Source: Prevotella sp.
GTDB taxonomy: Bacteria; Bacteroidota; Bacteroidia; Bacteroidales; Bacteroidaceae
Direction of reading: 5' to 3'
Length of the DNA: 64,000 nt
Assembly (NCBI GenBank): GCA_017554145.1
Contig: JAFZIZ010000009.1
Coordinates: 1 to 64,000, forward strand
Under the pieces are notes generated by a model, which saw nothing but the letters and a program-made list of their open reading frames with translations, was not told the origin of the DNA and did not search any database. Position numbers and translations under genes: made by a program. Shown piece by piece: positions 54,794-64,000 of the stretch. Within the stretch, counting starts at the first letter, position 1; every line of letters starts with the position of its first letter.

Positions 54794-55892
54794 AGTCAAA
54801 TTCCACATCTACGAAATTGTAGTTGTGCTTGTTCAACGTACGATCATTCACCAAAGCATATTCAGCATTAATCTGAATGTTCTTGTTGATGAAGTAGTTA
54901 AGGCCTACCTCATACATTGTTTTTGAACTTCCCCATTCTTTAGAGGGACGATAGAGATTATAACGAGCTTTTGCATGTAATTTGCTCTTCAGTACAGGTA
55001 CAATACCGAAAACATAAAAACCGTCGGCCTTGTCACCCTTGGAGAAATCAACGGTTCTACTATCAACTTTGGTAGCACCCCATCCCTGACTATGGATATA
55101 CTCCGTACGGAAAGTCCATTCATCCTTGTCGTATTCGGCAGATAGACAATAACGGTTCTTACTGATACTTCCTTTGCAGTCGTTACCTTGCTCATCTGTC
55201 CAAGTCATTTCACCACGTGAACCAGTCCATCCGAAAGCACCGATGCGAACACCTTTGATAGGCATTACCCATAAACCTCCTATAATATCTTTTCGATTGT
55301 CCTTATCCTTTTGGTTGATACCCTCACCATTATAGACTCCAATCTGATAATGAATCAGATTGCGCCCTGAGGCATTCTTCAGGAAATCACCCTGAATCTG
55401 TACACCAATATCACGTCCACCAGAAGATTTCTCGCCAGCACGGTCACCGAAACCAGAAAGACTATTTACGACGGTGGCATACAAATACCATCCCTGCGTG
55501 ATGGGGTGGGTAGGGTTCTCAAAAGTAAAAGCACGCTTAAACTGTCCAACCTTCACACGGAAGAAATCGTATTTCTGCCATTCTGCAAAGAGGTCGACCA
55601 GCATCACGGTAGGATTGCCAGGTCCGGCATTAGAAGATCCCTGCATTTGTACACGCCAGACAAAATCACTGATCTTACCGTCTAAGATTAAACGCATCAG
55701 TCGCAAGTTGAAAGCATTCTCTGTTTTCTCCTCAGGGTTTTGTGCCTGATACTGAAGCATACCGTAACCACTGAATTTGATATTCTTTACCCATTGGGGA
55801 ACTTCAATAGTGTTTTTTTTCTCACTTCCTTGTGCATTGGAAGCCAATGCAAAACCCATCGTCATGAGGGCTAAGATCATTAATTTCTTCAT
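54783..55892 (-). CDS. Phosphate-selective porin (OprP/OprO-like)
   Basis: 369 residues. Signal peptide (MKKLMILALMTMGFALASNAQG). Beta-barrel pattern with alternating strands, FSGYGMLQYQAQN, RVKVGQFKRAFTFENPTHPI, and a terminal Phe (VDVEFDFRF), as outer-membrane proteins require. Substrate unproven. 3 bases downstream of rlmD. Confidence 0.85.
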   Translation of the reverse strand: MKKLMILALMTMGFALASNAQGSEKKNTIEVPQWVKNIKFSGYGMLQYQAQNPEEKTENAFNLRLMRLILDGKISDFVWRVQMQGSSNAGPGNPTVMLVDLFAEWQKYDFFRVKVGQFKRAFTFENPTHPITQGWYLYATVVNSLSGFGDRAGEKSSGGRDIGVQIQGDFLKNASGRNLIHYQIGVYNGEGINQKDKDNRKDIIGGLWVMPIKGVRIGAFGWTGSRGEMTWTDEQGNDCKGSISKNRYCLSAEYDKDEWTFRTEYIHSQGWGATKVDSRTVDFSKGDKADGFYVFGIVPVLKSKLHAKARYNLYRPSKEWGSSKTMYEVGLNYFINKNIQINAEYALVNDRTLNKHNYNFVDVEFDFRF

Positions 55893-55895
55893 AAT

Positions 55896-57332
55896 TTATC
55901 GTTTTATTAATAGTACAACATTTTCTACGTGGGGAGTATGTGGGAACATATCGACGGGTTGTACGACTGCTACCCGATAGTCTGCATTCAGTTCCTGAAG
56001 GTCACGGGCTTGTGTAGCAGGATTACAACTGACATAGACGATGCGCTGAGGGGCAGCCTTGAGGATGGTTTTCACTACATCAGGATGCATACCAGCACGA
56101 GGTGGGTCCGTAATGATTACGTCTGGTCTTCCATGTTCGGCAATGAAGCTATCTGTTAGGATATCCTTCATATCACCTGCATAGAACAGGGTATTGTCGA
56201 TATGATTGATTTTAGAATTGATCTTTGCATCCTCGATGGCTTCTGGAACATATTCGATGCCGATAACTTTACGGGCTTTTGGGGCGACGAAGTTGGCAAT
56301 GGTGCCAGTGCCAGTATAGAGGTCGTAAACCAAGGGTTTCTCAGAATTTTCAGAGAATGCAAATTCTCTTGCAACACAATACAGATGATAGGCCTGTTCG
56401 GTATTAGTCTGGTAAAAAGACTTCGGACCAACTTTGAAACGGAGGTCTTCCATTTGTTCGAAGATATGGTCATTACCCTTGAAAGTTAGAATCTCTTGAT
56501 CACTGATAGTGTCGTTACACTTCTGATTATTGAGATACATCAGTGCTGTAATCTGTGGGAAGGTATCAGCAATATGTTGCAATAGTCCTTTTGCTTCCTT
56601 CTCGCCCCCCGTCTCATCGTAGTGGAACTGGATAATGACGAGCCATTCACCTGTATTCGAGTTTCGGACAATGACATCGCGCAACAAACCGACCTGTTGA
56701 CGTAAATCGAAAAAGGAGAGTCCATTTGCAATGGCGTAGTCACGTATTTCATTGCGTATTTGGTTTTGCAAGTCATCCATTAGCCAGCATTTTTCGATAG
56801 GTAATATCTTGTCAAAGGCTCCAGTGATATGGAAACCGATGGCGGGCAGGTCTTTCAGACTCTGCGATTTATCATGGGGAAGAGAAGCAATTTCGTCTGT
56901 CGTTAGATATCGTTTATTGGAACATCCGAAATCCAATTTGTTGCGATACTCCTGTGTCTTTACGCTGCCAAGGATAGGACGGAATTTTGGAAGTTCTATT
57001 TTACCGATGCGTGTCAACTGGTCGAATACCTGTTGCTGTTTCATCTTCAACTGTTCCTCGTAGGGCAATTGTTGCCACTTACATCCGCCACATGTGCCGA
57101 AGTGCTGACAGAATGGCTGGATGCGCAGAGGGCTGGGAGTATGTAGACGGACAATCTCTGCCTCCATGAAACTATGCTTTTTGCGATGAACCTGCAGGTC
57201 GCAGACATCGCCAGGAACAGCCCAAGGAACAAAGACCACCATCTCATCGACTCGCGCTATAGCTTTTCCTTCAGCAGCGAAGTCAGTAATCGTGATATGT
57301 TCTAATAATGGTAATGGCTTCTTCTTTCTCAC
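55896..57332 (-). CDS. rlmD: 23S rRNA (uracil-5-)-methyltransferase
   Basis: 478 residues from GTG 57332 (VRKKKPLPLLEHITITDFAAEGKAIARVDE). The only in-frame ATG (57392) lies inside uxuB, so the GTG 4 bases past the uxuB stop is preferred. TRAM domain at the N-terminus; FeS cluster CQHFGTCGGCKWQQ; SAM-fold VYDLYTGTGTIA; and catalytic Cys in YVSCNPATQARDL. Bacteroidota members may act at a different uridine from E. coli RlmD. Confidence 0.9.
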   Translation of the reverse strand: MRKKKPLPLLEHITITDFAAEGKAIARVDEMVVFVPWAVPGDVCDLQVHRKKHSFMEAEIVRLHTPSPLRIQPFCQHFGTCGGCKWQQLPYEEQLKMKQQQVFDQLTRIGKIELPKFRPILGSVKTQEYRNKLDFGCSNKRYLTTDEIASLPHDKSQSLKDLPAIGFHITGAFDKILPIEKCWLMDDLQNQIRNEIRDYAIANGLSFFDLRQQVGLLRDVIVRNSNTGEWLVIIQFHYDETGGEKEAKGLLQHIADTFPQITALMYLNNQKCNDTISDQEILTFKGNDHIFEQMEDLRFKVGPKSFYQTNTEQAYHLYCVAREFAFSENSEKPLVYDLYTGTGTIANFVAPKARKVIGIEYVPEAIEDAKINSKINHIDNTLFYAGDMKDILTDSFIAEHGRPDVIITDPPRAGMHPDVVKTILKAAPQRIVYVSCNPATQARDLQELNADYRVAVVQPVDMFPHTPHVENVVLLIKR

Positions 57333-57336
57333 TATA

Positions 57337-58923
57337 TTATCTTGCTGATACGTATTTATGTAAGGTGGCACGGACAGCACCGTTGCCAGCATAAAGTTCT
57401 TTTACCATCCCCTCGATTTGTTTGCCGAGTCCTGCTTCATAGAGATCAAGACCGAAGACATCGGTTCGTGTGTATAGTTGTTTCAGGCAACTCCAATCCT
57501 GATTAGACTTACCAATCTCTAATGGAGCAACGATTGTTTGCAATTCTTCGAGCATGGGGTCTGGAGAGCAGTCAAAGGGTGTACCGTCGTCCTTGATACC
57601 TTTCAAATAGCGAGCGTAACCGGCTAATGTAAGCGGAATCAGTATGAGGTTAGATTTATCTAATCCACGGGCCACATATTTCTTCAGCGTCTCACCAAAA
57701 CGGATAGGCAGTTTCTGACTGGTATCCATCGCTATGCGTTGAGGCGCGTCTGGCATGAAGGGATTTGGCAGACGACGGTTGATGACGGCACCGATGAACT
57801 CGTAGGGATTCAGCACACCAGGGTCTACGACTACAGGCATTGCCTCCATATAACCGATTTTCTGGATGAATGCACGCAGGTCTTCATCCTTCATTTCTGC
57901 CGAGATGAGTGTATAGCCCAGCATACAACCGTAGATAGACATCGCCGTATGTAATGGGTTCAGACAGGTGGTTACCTTCATCGTTTCTACCTTGTCAACG
58001 GTCTCGCGAGTGGTATAGAGTGCCCCCCCTAAGTCGAGTGGTGGACGACCATTGGTATAATTATCTTCGATAACCAGATACTGCACTTCTTCAGCATTTA
58101 CGAACGGAGCGGTGAAAGTGTGCTTCTCCGTCTCAATGTAGTCGTTGTCCTCAAAACCGTCTTTGGCCAACAATTCTTTCACCTTCTCGTGTGGACGAGG
58201 TGTTATTTTGTCAATCATCGACCAAGGGAAAGTAATCTTTTTTACATCCTTCAGGTAGTCGAGGAAAGCTGCAGGTACGAGTCCGTCTTTCACCCAGCGC
58301 TCAGCGTAGGCAAATACGCCAGCCTTCACCTTGTCGCCATTGTGCGAGCAGTTATCCATCGACTGCACGGTGAGAGGCAGCTGTCCGGCGTTGAAGCGCT
58401 CAAGCAGCAGTGCGCAAACCTTACCCATAGCGAATACAGGCTTCAGTCCGCGAGCCAGATCGGCTTCGTTGAAACTGTAACCCTTCTCGGTGATGGTGAA
58501 TGAAATCATCTGCAGACTTGGATTCTTGAAGATTTCACCCAGTCGGTTCCAGTCCTCGAACTGAGGGTCGGCTTTCAGGGCCTCGGTAACGCTGGCGATG
58601 ACCTTCTTCTCGATCGAACCATCTGAGCAGAGGTTCACGCAGAGCGACAGGTTGTTGTATGGAGCGTAGGCCTTGTCGATAACCTCGAAGTCGAAGGTTT
58701 CAGCAACGATAACACCGCGATCGTACTTACCTGTGTTCAGAGCATCGTTCAGGATAGCAGCAGGGAATGCGCGGAAGATGTTTCCACCACCGAAGTGTAC
58801 CCATGTAGGCTCCTTGGCAGTCTTTTCGCGCACGGCCTTGATGTCAAACTTAGGGAGCTGGTAGCCTTTCTGCTCCCATTCTGCGGTATTAAACTGGCCG
58901 CTGATAATATCATTAAGTTTCAT
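57337..58923 (-). CDS. uxuB: Fructuronate reductase / mannitol dehydrogenase family
   Basis: 528 residues. NAD-binding WVHFGGGNIFRAFPAAILND; YLVIEDNYTNGRPPL; ending in a helical domain. With uxuA upstream it likely reduces fructuronate to mannonate in hexuronate catabolism. The gene name rests on this pairing. 18 bases after uxuA. Confidence 0.88.
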   Translation of the reverse strand: MKLNDIISGQFNTAEWEQKGYQLPKFDIKAVREKTAKEPTWVHFGGGNIFRAFPAAILNDALNTGKYDRGVIVAETFDFEVIDKAYAPYNNLSLCVNLCSDGSIEKKVIASVTEALKADPQFEDWNRLGEIFKNPSLQMISFTITEKGYSFNEADLARGLKPVFAMGKVCALLLERFNAGQLPLTVQSMDNCSHNGDKVKAGVFAYAERWVKDGLVPAAFLDYLKDVKKITFPWSMIDKITPRPHEKVKELLAKDGFEDNDYIETEKHTFTAPFVNAEEVQYLVIEDNYTNGRPPLDLGGALYTTRETVDKVETMKVTTCLNPLHTAMSIYGCMLGYTLISAEMKDEDLRAFIQKIGYMEAMPVVVDPGVLNPYEFIGAVINRRLPNPFMPDAPQRIAMDTSQKLPIRFGETLKKYVARGLDKSNLILIPLTLAGYARYLKGIKDDGTPFDCSPDPMLEELQTIVAPLEIGKSNQDWSCLKQLYTRTDVFGLDLYEAGLGKQIEGMVKELYAGNGAVRATLHKYVSAR

Positions 58924-58941
58924 TTTTTTACTTTTTTACCT

Positions 58942-60195
58942 TTAATCAAAGAATCCGGGTTGTTTGTATTCTATTCCAAGTTCGCGGTCAACGGTAGCCA
59001 AGATGCCCTGTACCTGTCCGAGGGCGAACATACGGCCCAAGAGCGTATAGCCGGCATTGTGGCCGTGACTGCTCTCGTCGAGGATGCCGCCAGGCTCGTC
59101 AGTGAAGGTCATGCCGTGGTCCACACGCATCGGAAGGTTAGGATTCTCCTTCTCGAAGATGCGTGCCAGTTCGATGAGGTCGGCACGTCCACCCAAATGG
59201 CTGGCCTCGGTGAAGTCGCCGTTGGGGAAGATGTGACAGCTGCGCAGATGAACGAAATGGGTGCGTGATGCGAACTTCTTGGCCAGTTCAACGACGTTGT
59301 TATAAGCACCAGCACTCAAGCTTCCAGCACAGAATGTCAGACCGTTATGCTTGTTGGGTACAGCATTGAGGAACCACTGGATATCCTCTTCGGTACGGAC
59401 AATGCGCGGCAAACCGAGAATCTCGATAGGGGGATCATCGGGGTGTACACACATATTCATATTATACTCCTCACAGGTCGGCATGATGGACTCGAGGAAG
59501 TATTTCATATTTTTGCGAAGCTGGGCTTTGTCGAAACCTTTATACAGATTGAGGAACTCGCGGAACTTCTGGATAGGCGCCTCGTCTTTCTCGGAAAAAT
59601 TACCAGATACGAAACCCTGTGTCTTGATGATGATATTCTCCACAAGCTTGTGGTCTTTCTCGGGTGTCATTGTCCTAGCCAACTCATCGCACTCGGCCAG
59701 TACGTTGCGGCCTTCGGCAACACCTTCCGGAAACTTGAACTGAGCCCATTCTTCACGGGCACCCTCACGTTTCAGGATATAAATGTCGAAGTAAGCGAAC
59801 TCGGCATAGTTGAAGTAGAGGTTTGTAGCCCCGTTGGGATTGTTGTGGAACAAATCGGTACGAGCCCAATCGAGCACAGGCATGAAGTTGTAGCAGATGC
59901 AGTGGATACCTTCTGCCGACAGGTTGCGCAGGCTCTCCTTGTATACCTCAATCTGGTGGTCGCGGTCAGGACCGCCGTATTTGATAGTTTCTACAACTGG
60001 TAACGACTCTACGACGCTCCAGCGCATACCATAACTCTCAATGTATTCTCGCAGATCACGAATCTTCTCTCTGGTCCATACCTCACCCAGAGGTACATCG
60101 TGCAGGGCCGTGACGATGCCCTCAACACCGATTTGTCTTAGCATAGCTAGGGTAATCTTGTCCTTCTTGCCAAACCATCTCCAAGTTCTTTCCAT
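58942..60195 (-). CDS. uxuA: Mannonate dehydratase
   Basis: 417 residues from ATG 60195 (MERTWRWFGKKDKITLAMLRQIGVEGIVTALHD). A longer start at 60288 would run into the next gene and is rejected. TIM-barrel: CICYNFMPVLDWARTDL, MCVHPDDPPIEILGLPRI, FVHLRSCHIFPNGDFTEASH, RVDHGMTF. Converts mannonate to 2-keto-3-deoxygluconate. uxuA then uxuB form an operon. Confidence 0.93.
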   Translation of the reverse strand: MERTWRWFGKKDKITLAMLRQIGVEGIVTALHDVPLGEVWTREKIRDLREYIESYGMRWSVVESLPVVETIKYGGPDRDHQIEVYKESLRNLSAEGIHCICYNFMPVLDWARTDLFHNNPNGATNLYFNYAEFAYFDIYILKREGAREEWAQFKFPEGVAEGRNVLAECDELARTMTPEKDHKLVENIIIKTQGFVSGNFSEKDEAPIQKFREFLNLYKGFDKAQLRKNMKYFLESIMPTCEEYNMNMCVHPDDPPIEILGLPRIVRTEEDIQWFLNAVPNKHNGLTFCAGSLSAGAYNNVVELAKKFASRTHFVHLRSCHIFPNGDFTEASHLGGRADLIELARIFEKENPNLPMRVDHGMTFTDEPGGILDESSHGHNAGYTLLGRMFALGQVQGILATVDRELGIEYKQPGFFD

Positions 60196-60206
60196 AATAT
60201 CAGTGT

Positions 60207-60698
60207 TTATTCTTCGTCTTCCATTAGTTTGGTAATCGCTGCCAGAGCACGTGGCCAGTCTGTATCGAGTGAGAAACGAGTCAGGCATTCTCCACAGTTA
60301 TAGTAACTGAGCGTCAAATCCTTATCCTTGTCTTTGAAGAGCGGGTTCGAGTAGCTGGCATCCATGAACATCTTCGTCATCTTTACCTGAAGAGACTGTG
60401 GCATGTTATTCAGTTTGATAAGTTTCTCGATATAGAAGCTGACGAAAGCATTCATAGCATAAGCCTGACGGTCGAGATAGTCGACGGTAGAGTCGGGCAT
60501 CTCTTCCTGCATCTTGATGACCATGTAGTTCAGCGCGTCTAACTTAAACTGACTGATTTTTCTCACTAGTTCGTTACTCTGTGGGTTCTCCACAATTGAC
60601 TTGTTCTTTTGGCGCAGCTCATTGAAGACTTCCTGTGCCTGCATGTTCATGCTGAGCATCAGCAAACTTACTAATAGAATTTTTTTCATATTGTTCAT
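60207..60698 (-). CDS. Small secreted protein of unknown function
   Basis: 163 residues with a signal peptide (MNNMKKILLVSLLMLSMNMQ). The mature part is helical with charged segments and a Cys pair near YNCGEC. No family recognised. Its ATG overlaps the upstream ABC ATPase stop by ATGA, so it is translated in a coupled way. Sits between ABC ATPase and uxuA. Confidence 0.7.
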   Translation of the reverse strand: MNNMKKILLVSLLMLSMNMQAQEVFNELRQKNKSIVENPQSNELVRKISQFKLDALNYMVIKMQEEMPDSTVDYLDRQAYAMNAFVSFYIEKLIKLNNMPQSLQVKMTKMFMDASYSNPLFKDKDKDLTLSYYNCGECLTRFSLDTDWPRALAAITKLMEDEE

Positions 60699-62038
60699 TG
60701 TCTTGTTAAATATTTCTTGTTAGTTATTATTGACGGAAACTCCTCTTCGTAGTGAGTCACCATGATCATCGTCTTGTTACGTCGCTCGCAGAATGTCTCG
60801 ATGACATCCTTTACCAGTCGGCGATTTATTAGGTCAAGTCCGTGCAACGGTTCGTCGAGGATGAGCAGTTGCGGATCTTTCACGAAGGCCCGAGCCAATA
60901 GCACCAGTCGCTGTTCTCCACTGGAGAGTTTCAGAAAAGGATGCTCATGTTTGTTTGCTAGTCCGAAGACGTTCATCCAGAAACGACATATAGCATATTC
61001 ATCCTCATCGGGTTTCACGTAAAGCCCTACAGAGTCTTTCAGTCCACTGGCCACGATACGGATGGCGGGCAGATTGCGCTGATACGAGCGATGCATTTCT
61101 GGCGATACGTAACCGATATGGCGCTTGATCTCCCAAATGCTTTCTCCCGAACCGCGGGGTCTGTCGAATAGAGTGATGTCGCAAGCATAACTCTGAGGAT
61201 TGTCGGCACATACCAGTGATAGTAGTGTCGATTTCCCGGAGCCGTTCTGTCCTGACAGTCCCCAGCGCTCACCATTGCGTACAGTCCAGTCGAGTCCGTT
61301 GAGGATGGTGCGCTCACCATATCGAATACTCACCTGTCGCATTTTGATGACCTCTTGTGTATGGTAGTCATTATCGTGATAGGGCAGGGCGAGGATAGCT
61401 TTCCGCTTCTCCTCGCTCAGCACGTGGGCAGGGATTGGCATTTGTCTGTTATAATAGTCCTCCCTGCTACATGGCGGCATTACATGACCGTCTCTCAACT
61501 CGATGATCTCCGAGACAAACAATGGGATATCGTCTGTCTTCGAGAGTACAAGGATGATTTCTATCTCATGCTTCTGTGCGAGTAGTAACAGCAGTTCTTT
61601 CAGTTGGTCACGTGTCTCTGCATCGAGTCCGATAAACGGATTGTCCATGATGAGCAGTCGTGGATTGGCAAAGAGTGTCTTTGTCAGTTGGAATTTACGT
61701 AGCTCACCGCTGGAGAGCGTGATGACATATTTATCGAGTAGCGGCTCCATATGAAAGAGGTCGTACAGATGGCGTTGTAACTCTCTGCGCTCCTTGGTAT
61801 CCTCTCCTGCCAGACGATAAGCTTTTTCCAATAAATCCCTCACATTAGGAGTCTCAGGGTCAATGTCGTGTTGGTTCCAACGAAGTTGCAGATAGTAAGC
61901 TTTGTCGACGGCAGGTCCGTAGGAGTCACTGAAAGCGATGTAGCGAAGGCGGTCACTTGCCAGCTGCTTTCGCATACTGTCGATGTAAAGCGTCTTCCCA
62001 CTTCCATTCCATCCTACAATCGCTGTTATCTTTTGCAT
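60695..62038 (-). CDS. Tandem ABC ATPase (ModF-like)
   Basis: 447 residues from ATG 62038; it shares a base with the ruvC stop (TGATG). Two ABC domains: first Walker A VGWNGSGKTLY with signature LSSGELRKFQL; second Walker A GQNGSGKSTLL with LSSGEQRLVLLARA. No membrane part. Similar to PhrA/ModF-type ATPases, but no transport partner is nearby, so function is open. Confidence 0.85.
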   Translation of the reverse strand: MQKITAIVGWNGSGKTLYIDSMRKQLASDRLRYIAFSDSYGPAVDKAYYLQLRWNQHDIDPETPNVRDLLEKAYRLAGEDTKERRELQRHLYDLFHMEPLLDKYVITLSSGELRKFQLTKTLFANPRLLIMDNPFIGLDAETRDQLKELLLLLAQKHEIEIILVLSKTDDIPLFVSEIIELRDGHVMPPCSREDYYNRQMPIPAHVLSEEKRKAILALPYHDNDYHTQEVIKMRQVSIRYGERTILNGLDWTVRNGERWGLSGQNGSGKSTLLSLVCADNPQSYACDITLFDRPRGSGESIWEIKRHIGYVSPEMHRSYQRNLPAIRIVASGLKDSVGLYVKPDEDEYAICRFWMNVFGLANKHEHPFLKLSSGEQRLVLLARAFVKDPQLLILDEPLHGLDLINRRLVKDVIETFCERRNKTMIMVTHYEEEFPSIITNKKYLTRQ

Positions 62039-62592
62039 CAACTCTTAACTTTCTTCGGGTTCTTATTCACAAAATCTTTCCAACCGCGATAGTTCGCTTG
62101 CGACTCAGGTCGGTTCATCTGCATGAAATGACAATAAGCAGCACCGAGGGCGTCGGTGGCATCCATAAATTTCGTCATGGCATCCTTGTCAAACTTCAAC
62201 AGCCGCTGTAGCATACCTGCCACTTGTTCCTTCGATGCCGAGCCGTTGCCAGTGATTGCCATCTTGATTTTCAGCGGTGCATATTCGTGGATGGGTACTC
62301 CGTGATGGATGGCGGCAGCAATGGCAGTGCCCTGTGCGCGTCCCAGTTTCAGCATCGACTGCACGTTTTTTCCAAAGAAAGGTGCCTCGATAGCCATCTC
62401 ATCGGGTAGATAGGCATCGATGATACCCGTTACCCTTTCGAAGATATGTCCCAGTTTCAGATAGGCATCCTCATACTTCCGCAGGTCGATGACGCCCATC
62501 GTCACCATCTCTGCCTTTCCGTCTGTCACCTTCAGCACTCCGTATCCCATGATATTCGTGCCTGGGTCGATGCCTAATATCACCTTTTCCAT
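62038..62592 (-). CDS. ruvC: Holliday junction resolvase RuvC
   Basis: 184 residues. Motifs [14 protein letters not shown] (Asp7), [10 protein letters not shown] (Glu), and a late [12 protein letters not shown] (Asp pair). Cuts Holliday junctions with RuvAB. Minus-strand TACCTTTG at 62601-62608 is just 8 bases before the ATG, so the leader is almost absent. Confidence 0.96.
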   Translation of the reverse strand: MEKVILGIDPGTNIMGYGVLKVTDGKAEMVTMGVIDLRKYEDAYLKLGHIFERVTGIIDAYLPDEMAIEAPFFGKNVQSMLKLGRAQGTAIAAAIHHGVPIHEYAPLKIKMAITGNGSASKEQVAGMLQRLLKFDKDAMTKFMDATDALGAAYCHFMQMNRPESQANYRGWKDFVNKNPKKVKS

Positions 62593-62671
62593 ATCCTCTG
62601 CAAAGGTACGCTAAAAAATCGATTAAACGAAGAGAAATGTATCAAAATTTTGTTGTTTTAAGGAAAAGCCG

Positions 62672-62679
62672 TATCTTTG
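62672..62679 (+). promoter_or_regulatory. -7 box of the DUF3667 gene
   Basis: TATCTTTG ends 4 bases before ATG 62684; a TTTTG lies about 19 bp upstream. Predicted leaderless. Confidence 0.6.
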
Positions 62680-62683
62680 TGCC

Positions 62684-63589
62684 ATGAATGTAGATTTTCT
62701 TCCCGATAAGAGGCAACGTACAGTGTGGCGTCGAGCCTTTGGAATCTGGCAGCGACGTCCCCATGAGTTAGCCCCCAACGACGAGATGAGACATACCTGT
62801 CAGTCGTGTGGCACTATCTTTCAGGGTAACTATTGTCCCCGTTGTGGACAGTCTGCCAAGATAGGACGTTTCTCGTTTAAGACAGCTTTTTTGCTTTTCC
62901 TTGACGTCTGGGGTATGGGTAATCGTGGTATGTTTCGCAGCATTCGCGACCTGATGTTCCGTCCAGGTTATATGATTCGCGATTATCTTATCGGTCACCA
63001 GTCTGCCTATTTTCCTCCGTTTAAAATGTTCTTCATTCTCACAGCCTTGTCGCTGTTATTGTCTCACGGTATTAATTTCAATATTGATGACGTGAAGGAA
63101 GAGGTGAAAAAGGATGAGAACAAAGTGGAGAACACGATGAAGGTAGAAACCGATGGTATAAATGTGAACGGGAAGATCATTGATAATGCTTCCATCCGTT
63201 TTGCACGTGCCGTGCCGAAATTCATTGGTAAACTGGAGGAGAAGAGCCCTGCGCTGTCTTCCTTCCTCATGCTCTTACTGGTGTCAGGTCCTCTCTATTT
63301 CTTCTTTCGTCGTTGTCCTGCCATTCCTGACCTCCGCTACTCCGAACATCTCGTGGCGTTGGTCTATACGTCGAATGTGTATATCTTATATAGTATGCTG
63401 GCAGAACTATTTTCATCGGGGCTTATCAAACTTTTGGCTATCATTATGATATTCGTTGCCCTGAAGCAGTTCACTGGTTATTCTAAGCGCCGTCTCTTGT
63501 TATATATCTTCCTGACATCAGTTTTCTTCATCGCTATCATTGGGATTATTGGTAGCCTCTTCTATGTATTTTTCTTTCCGCACGATTAA
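62684..63589 (+). CDS. DUF3667 membrane protein with zinc ribbon
   Basis: 301 residues. Zinc ribbon CQSCGTIFQGNYCPRCGQ (about 39-56). DUF3667 core: RDLMFRPGYMIRDYLIGHQSAYFPPFKMFFILTALSLL; then two or three more C-terminal membrane spans. Role unknown; common in Bacteroidota. Single gene. Confidence 0.85.
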   Translation: MNVDFLPDKRQRTVWRRAFGIWQRRPHELAPNDEMRHTCQSCGTIFQGNYCPRCGQSAKIGRFSFKTAFLLFLDVWGMGNRGMFRSIRDLMFRPGYMIRDYLIGHQSAYFPPFKMFFILTALSLLLSHGINFNIDDVKEEVKKDENKVENTMKVETDGINVNGKIIDNASIRFARAVPKFIGKLEEKSPALSSFLMLLLVSGPLYFFFRRCPAIPDLRYSEHLVALVYTSNVYILYSMLAELFSSGLIKLLAIIMIFVALKQFTGYSKRRLLLYIFLTSVFFIAIIGIIGSLFYVFFFPHD

Positions 63590-63667
63590 CTTTTACCCCA
63601 GATATATTTTTTCGGTAGCGTAAGAATAAAAAATCGGATAAAATTTTTGTTTTTTCCAAAAAAATTG

Positions 63668-63675
63668 TATCTTTG
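63668..63675 (+). promoter_or_regulatory. -7 box of the cytidylate kinase-like gene
   Basis: TATCTTTG; a TTTTTG lies about 17 bp upstream. Leader about 20 bases. Confidence 0.55.
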
Positions 63676-63701
63676 CCCATAAATACTAAAACCGAAAGAT
63701 T

Positions 63702-64000
63702 ATGAATAAGGAGGAGAAATTCATTATCACCATCAGTCGCCAGTTCGGAACGGGCGGACATGAGATTGGAGCAGAGTTGGCACGCCGGCTCGGAGTGAAG
63801 CTGCTGGATAAGCAGATACTGAACGAAGTAGCCTCGCGGATGCGAACTGTGGAGGACGCTGTGGAGAAGATTGAGGCGCGCAATCCTTTGTGGCGCGACG
63901 ACTTCACCAATTTCTATCGTACCTATATGGCGAGTGCCCAGTACAATGGTCAGGAGCAGGAAGAAACCAGTCATGCGCTGTTCCAAGCCCAGGCAGACGT
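63702..64000 (+). CDS. Cytidylate kinase-like protein, partial
   Basis: First 99 codons, cut by the window end. MNKEEKFIITISRQFGTGGHEIGAELARRLGVKLLDKQIL has the short P-loop-like start of the cytidylate kinase-like family. GAGG-type RBS not obvious. The C-terminal half is outside the window. Confidence 0.75.
   Translation, partial: MNKEEKFIITISRQFGTGGHEIGAELARRLGVKLLDKQILNEVASRMRTVEDAVEKIEARNPLWRDDFTNFYRTYMASAQYNGQEQEETSHALFQAQAD

Noticed and set aside
1..64000. tRNA or rRNA genes and attachment sites at the island ends
   Set aside because: No cloverleaf or rRNA sequence was recognised by eye, and no matching direct repeats were found at the two ends of the accessory region. A tRNA scan would settle this.

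Overview
The window looks like a chromosomal piece of a Bacteroidota species, most likely Prevotella or a close relative. The evidence is the Bacteroidota promoter form (TTG, 20 bp, TAnnTTTG) before many genes, weak or absent Shine-Dalgarno sites, and family content typical of the order: DUF4835/PorD-like, DUF3127, DUF3667, an OprP-type porin, coaBC next to dnaN and recN, and a long phoH-purC-menG-aroE-purM-prfA-pyrF run. No rRNA, tRNA or CRISPR array was recognised. The genus assignment is inference.

Region 1 (about 1-18,700) is an accessory, defence-type island. It opens with three toxin/antitoxin-like units: an XRE antitoxin behind a toxin-position gene split by an in-frame TGA; a Fic protein; and a zeta-like P-loop kinase with a 53-residue overlapping partner. 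Near-identical promoter and terminator blocks recur at the unit boundaries. After a repeat-rich spacer comes one long co-oriented type I restriction-modification locus: DUF2971 - hsdM - metallophosphoesterase - hsdS - DUF4145 - DUF4393 (Abi-alpha-like) - decayed ORF - RloA-like ATPase - RloB - hsdR - two tiny membrane proteins. A BRO/DinD-like gene and an AAA/DUF4143 ATPase follow, each behind repeated promoter elements. The cargo between hsdS and hsdR looks more AT-rich by eye than hsdM and hsdR, suggesting later insertion.

Region 2 (18,700-37,900) returns to core functions. It holds a secreted double NTF2-like protein, queA (with low-complexity repeats inside the reading frame), nadE and dnaB. 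A tight minus-strand operon follows: dnaN - exonuclease - coaBC - PorD-like - recN - TPR/pseudoprotease. Then come DUF3127, rpsA with a structured leader, proS, an OmpA lipoprotein and mtgA.

Region 3 (37,900-46,400) is a minus-strand housekeeping run, read as phoH, purC, menG, aroE, TPM protein, lemA, purM, prfA, pyrF.

Region 4 (46,400-54,800) carries a phytase-like esterase, rpsP and a small surface-polysaccharide cluster: three family 2 and one family 4 glycosyltransferases, a methyltransferase and a Wzx-type flippase.

Region 5 (54,800-64,000) has a porin, rlmD, uxuB and uxuA (hexuronate catabolism), a small secreted protein, a double ABC ATPase, ruvC, a DUF3667 membrane protein and the start of a cytidylate kinase-like gene cut by the window end.

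The strongest candidates for something new are the repeat-bounded toxin cassettes at 400-4100, the composite hsd locus with nested RloAB and Abi cargo, and the TGA-interrupted toxin gene. All calls come from reading the sequence. No search or structure prediction was run.
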